The notes under the pieces were generated by a model. It saw only the letters and a program-made list of their open reading frames with translations, ran no database searches and was not told where the DNA came from. The position numbers and the translations under genes were made by a program. From JACKIP01 sp963710165 (GTDB lineage Bacteria > Pseudomonadota > Alphaproteobacteria > Micavibrionales > Micavibrionaceae), in NCBI GenBank assembly GCA_963710165.1, contig CAVPYZ010000003.1, positions 17,674 to 81,673 of the forward strand: DNA of 64,000 nt, read 5' to 3'. Below, in pieces: positions 42,960 through 51,606 of this stretch (position 1 is its first letter; every line of letters starts with the position of its first letter).

Positions 42960-44072
42960 TCACCCATCTTCCAATGTTAAGAGGGCGCTAAGTCCCAATA
43001 AAAACGTAATAATGGCGGGTGCCCATGCCGCAAGGGACGGCGAGATTTGTCCTGAACTGCCCAGTGCCTGTAAATAACTGGACAGGAAGAAGATAGAAAT
43101 GCCGAGTGCAATTCCTGCCAAAATAAGAATAAAGGTATAGGTGCTGCGGGGTGGCTGAAATGACACAGCCGCGGCGATCAATATCATGGCCATAAACAAA
43201 ATGGGAAAAGAGAGCAGGTAATGGTAATGAATACGTAGTTGCGTGCTGTCAAAACCGGTTGCTTCCAGGGTTTTAATATAGGACGGCATATTCCAGAAAG
43301 AAATGGTTTCTGGATTGGCAAAACTGTCTTCGATATCCTTACGGGTGAGGGAGGTCGCCAGCTTATAAGTTTCACGTCGTTCATTGGCGATTCCCTTTTG
43401 TGTGATGTGAACATCTTCAAACAACCAGTAACCGTCTTGTAACCCTGCACGGGCGGCATCCAAGCGGCTGGTGTGGGAATCTGTTTCATTGAAAGCCAGA
43501 CCCATCACATTTTGTAATTGCCATGTTTCGGGATCAATTTTTTCGGCGTGTAAAATGACTTCTCCTGCCTTGGTTTCTTTTTCACGTATCCAGAAGCCGT
43601 TTTTAAAGACGGAGATAAGATGACGCTGACTACCTAGATAGCGCGTTTCATACTGTTCAAAACGGTCAAGCAGCATTGCGCTGAGCGGATTGATAAGGGT
43701 GACATGTAATGTACCGCATAAAAAACCAACAAACAGGATGGGGAGCAAAAATTGCCAAACGGATAATCCGGCGGCGCGTATGACCGCCAGTTCATATTGT
43801 TTGGTCAGTGCCCAAAATGTGTACATACCGCTGAAGAGTATGGCAAAGGGTAAAATGACCTGTCCGACCTCCGGCAATTTGAACAATCCCATTTGCAACA
43901 CCACGGAAATCGGCACATCGCCGCTTTTTCCGGCACGTCTTAATAACTCGATCACGTCTAGCATATAGATAATAGCCAGAAGTGCGCCCAGAAATGCCAG
44001 TAATGTATAGAGATAGCGTAATGACAAATACTTCGATAGGGTAAAAGACAGCGGATTGATGACATGTTTCAT
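42960..44072 (-). CDS. lptG: LPS export permease LptG
   Basis: The 370-residue protein has three N-terminal and three C-terminal membrane helices around a periplasmic jellyroll. The conserved VGQVILPFAILFSGMYTFWAL and YELAVIRAAGLSVWQF blocks lie at residues about 70-108. With LptF and the LptB ATPase it extracts LPS from the inner membrane. Its start overlaps the lptF stop, so the two are coupled. Confidence 0.93.
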   Translation of the reverse strand: MKHVINPLSFTLSKYLSLRYLYTLLAFLGALLAIIYMLDVIELLRRAGKSGDVPISVVLQMGLFKLPEVGQVILPFAILFSGMYTFWALTKQYELAVIRAAGLSVWQFLLPILFVGFLCGTLHVTLINPLSAMLLDRFEQYETRYLGSQRHLISVFKNGFWIREKETKAGEVILHAEKIDPETWQLQNVMGLAFNETDSHTSRLDAARAGLQDGYWLFEDVHITQKGIANERRETYKLATSLTRKDIEDSFANPETISFWNMPSYIKTLEATGFDSTQLRIHYHYLLSFPILFMAMILIAAAVSFQPPRSTYTFILILAGIALGISIFFLSSYLQALGSSGQISPSLAAWAPAIITFLLGLSALLTLEDG

Positions 44073-45226
44073 AAGGCTGGCTCCTTCATACGGGGCGTAC
44101 GTGTACGTGTAAAAAGCATATGACGACGCAGGTTTTCACCAAAAGAACTCATCATAAATAAGCCGATCGCAATGGGGACAAAGGCAAAAATATACATACA
44201 TCCCAGTCCCAGAATTTCGTTTTTGCGCGCCAGATTAAATCCTGCCAGATAAAGCGACTGGATTAAAAGTAGCGCAATACTGGCGAGGCTGACTTTTTTG
44301 ATCAGCCCCTGTCTGCCCTGCGGCCCGAGAAGGAGAATGGGAAAAATGACACATAGAAATGTAATAGTAAGAACGGGGCTGACCAAACGGCGTTGTAATT
44401 CAACCCGAAAGGTGGAGAGGTTTTCAATATCTTCCGGATCATTCAGGTCGGGTTTCAATAGTTCCCCTGTTGTGCGCTCATTCGCATCGCGCCAACGGTC
44501 TTTAACTTGTGCGGAACTGGGCAGATCAACTTTATATCGCTCAAAATCCAAACGATTTAAAATATTAGTTTGCGGGTTATAATCTTGACGTGAGCCTTCA
44601 AAAACCGTGATTTGTATTTTGCCGTCCTGTGTTGTTGTAATCTGTCCGCTTTTTGCCGTGATTGTAACGGGGTTCGGGTTTTGCTCTCTGGTATCATGAA
44701 TTATCAGCCCACGCAGCTCGCCGTTCGCGCCGCGATCACGGATAAAAAAAGTAATGTCATTTCCGAAACGGTTGAACACACCATCCTCAAATAACACATT
44801 GGAGAATTCCGTTTTCAGGCTTTGCTGCATGAATTCTACTTTGCGCATGCTTTGCGGAGTCAGCCATAATGTCATCACCCATAAAAACATCATCAAGCAC
44901 CCCGCAATAATCAGGGCCGGTTTTGCCAGGCGCAGAGGGGAAAACCCGCTGGCGCGCATCACGGTCAGTTCCTGATCGCTCATCATGCGGTAATAAATAA
45001 ACAATGTTCCAATGGCGAGGGATAGCGGCAGGATAATTTCCAAAAATCGTGGCAGGATAAGCAGTGTTAAAAGCCAAAACGTGGTGCCCGCCGCGCCGGC
45101 ACGAATGACCAGTTCCAGAAATTTCAGCGACTGGGTCATAAAAATAATTGCCGCAAGCACCAAAGCGATAAGAATCAGCGCTGTGACAAGGTTGCGTGCA
45201 ATATAGCCGTTGATCGTTCCGAACAT
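44069..45226 (-). CDS. lptF: LPS export permease LptF
   Basis: This 385-residue protein has the same fold as LptG. Conserved are ILPRFLEIILPLSLAIGTLF and DQELTVMRASGFSPLRL near residues 57-104, then a periplasmic domain and three C-terminal helices (about 285-365). It is first in the leftward lptF-lptG unit and is divergent from the S24-type regulator. Confidence 0.93.
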   Translation of the reverse strand: MFGTINGYIARNLVTALILIALVLAAIIFMTQSLKFLELVIRAGAAGTTFWLLTLLILPRFLEIILPLSLAIGTLFIYYRMMSDQELTVMRASGFSPLRLAKPALIIAGCLMMFLWVMTLWLTPQSMRKVEFMQQSLKTEFSNVLFEDGVFNRFGNDITFFIRDRGANGELRGLIIHDTREQNPNPVTITAKSGQITTTQDGKIQITVFEGSRQDYNPQTNILNRLDFERYKVDLPSSAQVKDRWRDANERTTGELLKPDLNDPEDIENLSTFRVELQRRLVSPVLTITFLCVIFPILLLGPQGRQGLIKKVSLASIALLLIQSLYLAGFNLARKNEILGLGCMYIFAFVPIAIGLFMMSSFGENLRRHMLFTRTRTPRMKEPAL

Positions 45227-45322
45227 CTTTCACATATAAACTGTATAGAGCAGCAGATCAATGATGCTGATCATGAAGAAATAATTTCGGGTCTGATCTT
45301 TACAGGACGTTCAATGTGGGTA

Positions 45323-45328
45323 TATATT
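45323..45328 (+). promoter_or_regulatory. candidate -10 element at the S24-type regulator start
   Basis: TATATT at 45,323-45,328 ends seven bases before the ATG at 45,336 with no ribosome site between them, suggesting a leaderless message. The -35 (TTACAG at 45,300) is weak. Confidence 0.35.
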
Positions 45329-45335
45329 CCTCATC

Positions 45336-46028
45336 ATGTTTACACACGCAAAATTATGGAACGCGATGGATCAACTCGCGAAAACGAATGGTTACTCGGC
45401 ATCTGGGCTTGCTAAAAAAGCGGGGCTGGATCCGACCAGTTTTAATAAAAGCAAGCGTAAGGGCCCAGATGGTAAGCCGCGCTGGCCTTCAACAGAAAGT
45501 CTGTCAAAGGTTTTGGCCGCCACGGACTCAACGATGAGCGATTTTATTGCGCTAATGGGTGATAAAGCCGCGACCAGCGCAGATACTAAAACCGTCCCGC
45601 GCGCATTGGAAGCACCAGCGCCAGTTGCGCCAACAAATATTGTGCAAAATAACAGGGACCTTCCGTTATTACAGGATGATGTCGCCTCCGATCCGCAAGT
45701 CTTTAACGAAAACGGTTATCCGAATACCAGCAGCCATTCGGTCTTTTCAATGCCGGAAGGTCAGCCAACCCTTTCAAGCGAAGCCTGGGCGATGGAAATT
45801 ACCAGTTCTTCTTTCGCGCCCTATTATCAAGAAGGCGATATTTTATTAATCGACCCGAATGGCCCTGCCCGCGCGGGTGACCCGTTCCTGATCCGTCGTA
45901 AGAGTGAAGATAAATTGGCGATTTATCGCGGACAAAGCGCCAATCCCGTTATTGGTGAACCACTTGGTCGCATCATGGGTGTTTTTTACAGCTTAACAAG
46001 ACTGGATGATGAAGAGGAAGCGGCATGA
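45336..46028 (+). CDS. XRE-type regulator with S24/LexA-like C-terminal domain
   Basis: This 230-residue protein has an N-terminal helix-turn-helix region (residues about 6-72: AKLWNAMDQLAKTNGYSASGLAKKAGLDPTSFN-type) and a linker. The C-terminal domain has WAMEITSSSFAPYYQEGDILLIDP near residue 150-172, matching S24 peptidases of LexA and phage repressors. The usual GDSM serine site reads SSSF, so cleavage activity is uncertain. It may act as a non-cleaved chromosomal regulator. The TGA overlaps the pyrE ATG (ATGA), so it is coupled to pyrimidine synthesis. Confidence 0.8.
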   Translation: MFTHAKLWNAMDQLAKTNGYSASGLAKKAGLDPTSFNKSKRKGPDGKPRWPSTESLSKVLAATDSTMSDFIALMGDKAATSADTKTVPRALEAPAPVAPTNIVQNNRDLPLLQDDVASDPQVFNENGYPNTSSHSVFSMPEGQPTLSSEAWAMEITSSSFAPYYQEGDILLIDPNGPARAGDPFLIRRKSEDKLAIYRGQSANPVIGEPLGRIMGVFYSLTRLDDEEEAA

Positions 46029-46693
46029 GTTCAATTGCAAAAGATACAGCAAAAATCTTACTGGATACAAAATCGGTTCTGTTTAATTCGAAAGAACCGT
46101 TTGTTTTTACATCCGGGCGCGTATCCCCCGTTTATGTCGATATTCGCAGATTAATTGCTTTCCCGAAGGAGCGCGCCGTTTTGATGAATCACGGTGTGTC
46201 GCTATTAGAAAAAAATGTCGGGGCAGATAATATCGATTATTTAGCAGGCGGTGAGACAGCAGGCATTCCCTATGCCGCGTTTCTGGCAGAGCGTATGAAT
46301 AAAGCCATGCTTTACGTTCGAAAAAAACCAAAGGGTTTCGGACGCATGGCACAAATTGAAGGCCATATTGAGGGCGAGAACAAAAAAGTCATTCTGGTCG
46401 AAGATTTACAAACAGATGGCGGCAGTAAAAAAATATTTATCAATGCCTTGCGTGAGGCAGGATGTGTTGTCGAGCATGGATTTGTTGTATTTCATTACGG
46501 CATCCTATCCGCTAGTGAAGAAAATAATAAATCCATGGGCGTGACTCTGCATCAGCTTGCGACATGGTGGGACGTTTTGGCGGTGGCTAAGGAGCTGGAA
46601 TATTTCGATTCTGAAACATTGGAAGAGGTTGAATCCTTTCTGCATAATCCCGATGAGTGGGCAGAAAAAAATGCACATCGCGCAAAAGCATAA
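46025..46693 (+). CDS. pyrE: orotate phosphoribosyltransferase
   Basis: This 222-residue enzyme makes OMP from orotate and PRPP. It has VSPVYVDIRRLIAFP, LAGGETAGIPYAAFLAERM, KPKGFG and the PRPP motif VILVEDLQTDGGSKK near residue 121-135. It is translationally coupled with the upstream S24-type regulator. Together with pyrC and pyrF here, three pyrimidine genes are spread over the window. Confidence 0.94.
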   Translation: MSSIAKDTAKILLDTKSVLFNSKEPFVFTSGRVSPVYVDIRRLIAFPKERAVLMNHGVSLLEKNVGADNIDYLAGGETAGIPYAAFLAERMNKAMLYVRKKPKGFGRMAQIEGHIEGENKKVILVEDLQTDGGSKKIFINALREAGCVVEHGFVVFHYGILSASEENNKSMGVTLHQLATWWDVLAVAKELEYFDSETLEEVESFLHNPDEWAEKNAHRAKA

Positions 46694-46738
46694 AATTTAA
46701 AATAATTCATTCTTTTGTAAGGTTTATAAACGATTATA

Positions 46739-49700
46739 ATGAAAAGACCGATCACGGCCTCAACTATTCATGATTCTTGTTTAATGCCTGAAAAATTTAA
46801 AAAAAACAGATACGTCTTACAGAGCGCAGTAAAATCGCTACGTCGTGCAATATGTTTTGTCATTCTGATATGCCTGACAGTAGGTGCACTTGGCCATGAA
46901 GTTGTCGCGCAGGAACGCGTTCTGGTTTTAGAAAATGATATGTCATCGATTCCCATGGCATCATATATGGGGCAAATTGATGATACGAAATCACGTTTGA
47001 CATCTCAGGCCGCTATGCAGGCATATGACCGCGGCGAAGCGCAGTATCAAAATATCGATCAAACCAGATTATCTTTCGGTGTGGACGGTGCGCCAACATG
47101 GTTTGTTTTGAATATTCGCAATGAGTCCGATGAAGAAGAATTTATCTTTTCTCTTATTAAAGATTTATTTCACTCTCAAGGAACAATTGAAAATGCCATT
47201 CTTTTTGGTACGAATAATAGGGATGAAAAGTCTTCCGTTAAAATAAATACGTCATATTTAAAAGTCAACATTCCCAAAAACCGTGACATTACATTATTAT
47301 TCTATGTTAATCCTGCTGACTATATTCCCTTGGTTTTAACGCCGTACGTGTCATCAGAGCGGGATTATTTCTTTACGCAGGATGCTTCAAAAGACGGCTC
47401 AAGAGCTGTTCTGTTCTTGTTTTTAGGTATGGGGTTTGCGGCATTTTTGGCTTATGTTTTGAAAAGCGCAAAATTTATTCCCTATTTTGTGGCATACGCA
47501 GCCTTTGGCGTTTTCCTCGTTTCGGCAAAAATTCCTTTAATGGAAGGTGGGTTTATAGCGGTTTTACAGCCCTTCTTATTATTTATAATGATGAGTTTTA
47601 TGGCGCTTGGCGTCTTTTTACAAAATTCCATCACTTTTAAAGATAAAAGCGAGATATTATCCGTTGGGCTGCCTTATGCGCTGATGGTAATTTGCGGCAT
47701 TATCGTGGTGTTTCTACCGGAGGGTTTCGGTTTGATGAATGTCATTTTAATGATTGTTCCAGCCGTTTTATTTTGTGTCAGTTTTGCCATTCTTTCTCTT
47801 GCCTATTATCAGGACGGCTATAAGTCATCGATATGGACTTGTCTATCGTGGTTATTTATCGGCTTAAGCTTGATATTTTTTCTATTAAACGGATTAGAGC
47901 TTTTAACCAGTTTTGAATATATGCCACTCACGCTGCCATATGTTGTTTTAAAAGGCGCGATTGTATTTCTGTTTGTCTCGGTGGTGATGACCCCGACTGA
48001 TACTAGCCAACAAAGTTCTTTTGATTTCTCAGTTCTGCCGACATCTATCAAAAATCTGAAAGAAGCCGAAGAAGAAGGCGAATATAATCGTTTATTAACA
48101 GTGGTCGAGCGCGAAAGACAAATGATGGCAGAGCTGCGTCAGATTGACGTACGCCGTCGTAAAGATATGCAACGCGCCAAAGAAAGCGCAGATGAAGCAA
48201 ACAGGGCAAAATCGGCTTTTTTAGCGGTTATTAGTCATGAAATACGTACACCCATGACAGGTATTATGGGATTAGTACGTCTTTTGATGGATACGCCGTT
48301 GAGTGATGAGCAAAAGAAATATTCGAAGTCCATCATGGAATCCGGTGAGTCAATGACGTTGTTATTGAACGATATTCTGGATTTTGAAAAAATTGAAACG
48401 GGTAAAATGGCGCTCGAAGAAAATTTCTTTAATGTCAAAGACCTTGTTCAAAGTACAGCTACATTAATGGCCGGGCACGCTCAAACCAAAAAGATTTATC
48501 TAAAATTGGAAATCAGCCCCGATGTGCCGTTAGAAATACGCGGAGATGCGCCCAGATTACGCCAGGTATTATTGAATTTGCTGGGGAATGCCATTAAATT
48601 TACTGAGCAGGGAGGGGTCACCATACATATCCGTCCAAGTAAAAGAATGAAACCGACGGATGAAAATAGCGATCTTTATCCGTTTTCAATTGCGATTGAA
48701 GATACAGGTATCGGTATTCCGCAACAAGCGTTGGAAGACCTGTTCAATCCATTTTCACAGGCCAGTACGTCAATTGCAGGAAAATATGGTGGTTCCGGTT
48801 TGGGTCTCGCAATATGCCAGCGTTTGATTGAGTTAATGGGCGGGAAAATTAAAGTTGAAAGCGCAGAAAATAAAGGAAGTCGCTTCTCTATCCATTTATT
48901 GGTGGCCGCGAAACAGCGCGAGAATAATCAGAAGGTACAAGAATTTATCAACTACACAAATGTAAATCCTTTGGAAATTGAAGAAGACCAATTACCGATG
49001 GAGCAAACAATCTCTGAGATTGAAGAGCATAATATGGCAGACGATTATGAAGATGTTCATAATCCGGACGCTATCAAGATAATGGTGGTCGAGGATAATC
49101 TTGTATCGCAACAAGTGATCGAAACATTTCTAAAAAAACTGGGGCATGAGGTGATGGCATGCAGTAATGCCGAAGACGCGCTGATCCTTGCAAAAGATGA
49201 AAAATTTGATCTGGTCTTCATGGACTGGGAATTACCGGGAATGAGCGGGCCAGAGGCGATCCGCGCCATGAAATCTGATCCGTCTCTCTACATAAAATAC
49301 ACTGTTTTATTAACCGGACATCGTGTGACGATAGAAGAAACCGGACTGAAAAAAGAGGAACTATCAGGCATTTTGAATAAACCTGTCATGCCCGAACATT
49401 TGGAAGACATGATTGCAAGTCTGGATATAACATCATCGCAAGATATGAATGATGAGAGCGCCGATAAAGAAGAAAACTCCGCTGGGACTGTTGTGGCAAG
49501 AAATACGGAAGAGGAGAGCTTTAAAGCCGATGAGGATAAACCGACATCATGGTCTTACAAAGCAAGCTTGGAAGATGAACGTCCGGCAATCCTTCAACAA
49601 CTAGATGCAATGAATAATGATGCAAATGATGTAGAAGAAGAGACTGTTTCCATCACATCTCCTTCGTCAGATATTATAGATAAAAACTTTATCGAACCTC

Positions 49701-50059
49701 CGCCGCATTCTCTATGGGAGAATAACTTTTTTGATCAGGAAATGATCAGCTCCTTACTCGAGACTTTAGGAGAAGAAAAAGTCAAAGAGCTTTTAGAGAG
49801 TGTGTTTGAAAAAACAGATGAAATTTTGATAGATTTGCAGGCGGCTTTACAGGAAAATAATATTCAGGAAGTCAATATGCGCGCGCATGAACTAAAAGGC
49901 ATGGCGGGTAACTTTGCTTTATCACAGATACATGATTTATCAGCGCGGTTAGAAGAAAATATCAAAGCAAAAGCAGACGTCGGTGCCGACGACCTGCTAA
50001 TTGAGATACAAAAAGCGCATATCGAAGCAAAAGAGGCGCTTAAAAGATCGAATGCTTAG
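46739..50059 (+). CDS. hybrid sensor histidine kinase (7TM sensor, HisKA, HATPase, REC, Hpt)
   Basis: The protein is 1,106 residues: a signal-like N-terminus, a periplasmic DISMED2-like domain (about 60-215), seven membrane helices (about 222-422), a coiled linker, HisKA with His500 (VISHEIRTPMTGIMG), HATPase (DTGIGIP, GGSGLGLAIC), a receiver with Asp829 (VFMDWELPGMSG, LTGH, NKPV) and a C-terminal Hpt with His1050 (RAHELKGMAG). It would relay phosphate His-Asp-His to an unseen response regulator. A TATAAT overlaps the first ATG, so ATG 46,784 may be the true start. That start still leaves a signal segment. Its 3' end abuts ndk. Confidence 0.92.
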   Translation: MKRPITASTIHDSCLMPEKFKKNRYVLQSAVKSLRRAICFVILICLTVGALGHEVVAQERVLVLENDMSSIPMASYMGQIDDTKSRLTSQAAMQAYDRGEAQYQNIDQTRLSFGVDGAPTWFVLNIRNESDEEEFIFSLIKDLFHSQGTIENAILFGTNNRDEKSSVKINTSYLKVNIPKNRDITLLFYVNPADYIPLVLTPYVSSERDYFFTQDASKDGSRAVLFLFLGMGFAAFLAYVLKSAKFIPYFVAYAAFGVFLVSAKIPLMEGGFIAVLQPFLLFIMMSFMALGVFLQNSITFKDKSEILSVGLPYALMVICGIIVVFLPEGFGLMNVILMIVPAVLFCVSFAILSLAYYQDGYKSSIWTCLSWLFIGLSLIFFLLNGLELLTSFEYMPLTLPYVVLKGAIVFLFVSVVMTPTDTSQQSSFDFSVLPTSIKNLKEAEEEGEYNRLLTVVERERQMMAELRQIDVRRRKDMQRAKESADEANRAKSAFLAVISHEIRTPMTGIMGLVRLLMDTPLSDEQKKYSKSIMESGESMTLLLNDILDFEKIETGKMALEENFFNVKDLVQSTATLMAGHAQTKKIYLKLEISPDVPLEIRGDAPRLRQVLLNLLGNAIKFTEQGGVTIHIRPSKRMKPTDENSDLYPFSIAIEDTGIGIPQQALEDLFNPFSQASTSIAGKYGGSGLGLAICQRLIELMGGKIKVESAENKGSRFSIHLLVAAKQRENNQKVQEFINYTNVNPLEIEEDQLPMEQTISEIEEHNMADDYEDVHNPDAIKIMVVEDNLVSQQVIETFLKKLGHEVMACSNAEDALILAKDEKFDLVFMDWELPGMSGPEAIRAMKSDPSLYIKYTVLLTGHRVTIEETGLKKEELSGILNKPVMPEHLEDMIASLDITSSQDMNDESADKEENSAGTVVARNTEEESFKADEDKPTSWSYKASLEDERPAILQQLDAMNNDANDVEEETVSITSPSSDIIDKNFIEPPPHSLWENNFFDQEMISSLLETLGEEKVKELLESVFEKTDEILIDLQAALQENNIQEVNMRAHELKGMAGNFALSQIHDLSARLEENIKAKADVGADDLLIEIQKAHIEAKEALKRSNA

Positions 50060-50068
50060 TTGATTCGA

Positions 50069-50485
50069 TTAACCAACAATTTCTTTATCATCAAAGAAGA
50101 AGGAAATCTCGCGTTTCGCACTTTCTGGTGAGTTTGACCCGTGCACGGAATTGGCTTCAATACTTTCCGCAAAATCTTTGCGGATTGTGCCGTCATCTGC
50201 ATCTGCAGGATTTGTGGCGCCCATGATATCACGGTTTTTCTTGATGGCGTTTTCGCCTTCCAAAACCTGAAGAACAACGGGGCCGGATGTCATAAATGAG
50301 ACAAGGCTACCAAAGAAAGGGCGTTCTGAATGCTCTGCATAAAAACCCTTGGCTTGATCATCGCTCATACGAATACGCTTTTGCGCAACAATACGCAGGT
50401 CGTTTTCTTCAAAACGTTTGTTAATCGCGCCCGTCAGGTTGCGTTTCGTGGCATCTGGTTTGATAATTGAAAAAGTACGTTCCAT
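50069..50485 (-). CDS. ndk: nucleoside diphosphate kinase
   Basis: This 138-residue enzyme exchanges gamma-phosphates between nucleotides. The phosphorylated His115 lies in ANSVHGSNSPESAKREI, and TFSIIKPDATKRN opens the chain. Length is typical. GGAG precedes the ATG. It is convergent with the hybrid kinase. Confidence 0.97.
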   Translation of the reverse strand: MERTFSIIKPDATKRNLTGAINKRFEENDLRIVAQKRIRMSDDQAKGFYAEHSERPFFGSLVSFMTSGPVVLQVLEGENAIKKNRDIMGATNPADADDGTIRKDFAESIEANSVHGSNSPESAKREISFFFDDKEIVG

Positions 50486-50571
50486 ATTGTCTCCGTTTTA
50501 TAAAATTGAATTTTCTAGTTTTTATTCTAGGGGTCTTATAAACAGAACAGAGCCTCATTGTCCAGAAGCTT

Positions 50572-51168
50572 TTACGCAAAAAACAATCCATATCCCATAA
50601 ATACCAGCCCGATAATTGTTAAAGGCCACGCGGCAGGAGGGGGAAGCGCGCGTTGCATAAAGAAGAAATAGACCACGATGTGTATAGGAATGGACGCCAC
50701 AAAAAATGATTGAAACCCCCAAAGCCATGGCCCCATATCCGTTGGAAAGAGGAAGAAAAATAACAGCCCACACAACGCCTGTGACCCTGCTATCCATAAG
50801 TACCAGGTTTTGGCGCGTCCCTGAAATTCACCGATCATGGCGCGCATACAAATCCATGTAACAGGGGCAATGGAAACCCAGATGATAATCATCATGCTGA
50901 TATAATGTGCCGACCCATCGGTTAAGAAATGGGTTCCATGTTTTAGGCAGATTCCCAAAACGGAGGCAATATAAATCATGCTGAGGATCGGAAACAGGCG
51001 GGAGCAAAAAATGTTCCAGATACGCTGCATCACTTCGGCGTCTTTGGGGTTGCGCTCGAACTTTGAATAATCCCGCCAGTTTTCATCAATGGGCGTGCCC
51101 ATCTCATCCGGAAAGTTCTTGAGTTCGTTATTATCTTCTACTTGCGTTGGCGTTTCTTTTTCTTGCAT
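50572..51168 (-). CDS. hypothetical membrane protein
   Basis: This 198-residue protein has a charged N-terminus (residues 1-45) and five transmembrane helices (about 56-74, 82-108, 124-142, 148-166, 176-196). No family is recognised. The N-terminal part overlaps the Rap1a/Tai-like gene by 31 bases, so they are likely co-transcribed. Confidence 0.6.
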   Translation of the reverse strand: MQEKETPTQVEDNNELKNFPDEMGTPIDENWRDYSKFERNPKDAEVMQRIWNIFCSRLFPILSMIYIASVLGICLKHGTHFLTDGSAHYISMMIIIWVSIAPVTWICMRAMIGEFQGRAKTWYLWIAGSQALCGLLFFFLFPTDMGPWLWGFQSFFVASIPIHIVVYFFFMQRALPPPAAWPLTIIGLVFMGYGLFFA

Positions 51169-51596
51169 GGGTACATCTGGTTAAGGGCGATTGCAACAGC
51201 GGGCGATGCAATAAAGTCATCATGCTGTCCGTTTTTAAGTAAATACATGACCATTCCCTGTTGAATAACAGAAAGGGGCGTGTCCTTTGGTATACAAAAA
51301 TCAAGCCCCGGCGCGGTCTTTAAAGACTTTATCAAATTATGATAGTCAATGATACCAGCAATATAGGCCTGACACGCTGTATGTCCACCGGGAATCATTT
51401 CTTTTCCTGTCTTATCGGCAGAGCAAATGTGAAGCATGTATTTTCCGGAAAATTCAGCGGCGTTTGAGGTAGCGGAAAATCCTATGATATAAAACGTCAT
51501 TGCAAGGAGTAAGATGCGACGAGGCAATCTAGTGCAGTATTCTTTCTGGATTGCTTTGCATGATACATCATGTGCGCAATGACGATATATTTGCAT
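51138..51596 (-). CDS. Rap1a/Tai-like secreted protein
   Basis: This 152-residue protein has a signal segment (RRILLLAMTFYIIGFSATSNA) and the pattern of Rap1a/Tai proteins: SGKYMLHICSAD, ACQAYIAGIIDYHN, a Cys in LDFCIPKDT and a final MNQMYPC. In Serratia, Rap1a is an immunity protein for a T6SS effector. Many homologues stand without an effector, as here. The start could be a later Met, but the signal then remains. It lies between the helicase and a membrane protein. Confidence 0.65.
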   Translation of the reverse strand: MQIYRHCAHDVSCKAIQKEYCTRLPRRILLLAMTFYIIGFSATSNAAEFSGKYMLHICSADKTGKEMIPGGHTACQAYIAGIIDYHNLIKSLKTAPGLDFCIPKDTPLSVIQQGMVMYLLKNGQHDDFIASPAVAIALNQMYPCKKKKRQRK

Positions 51597-51606
51597 TTTA
51601 CACTCT

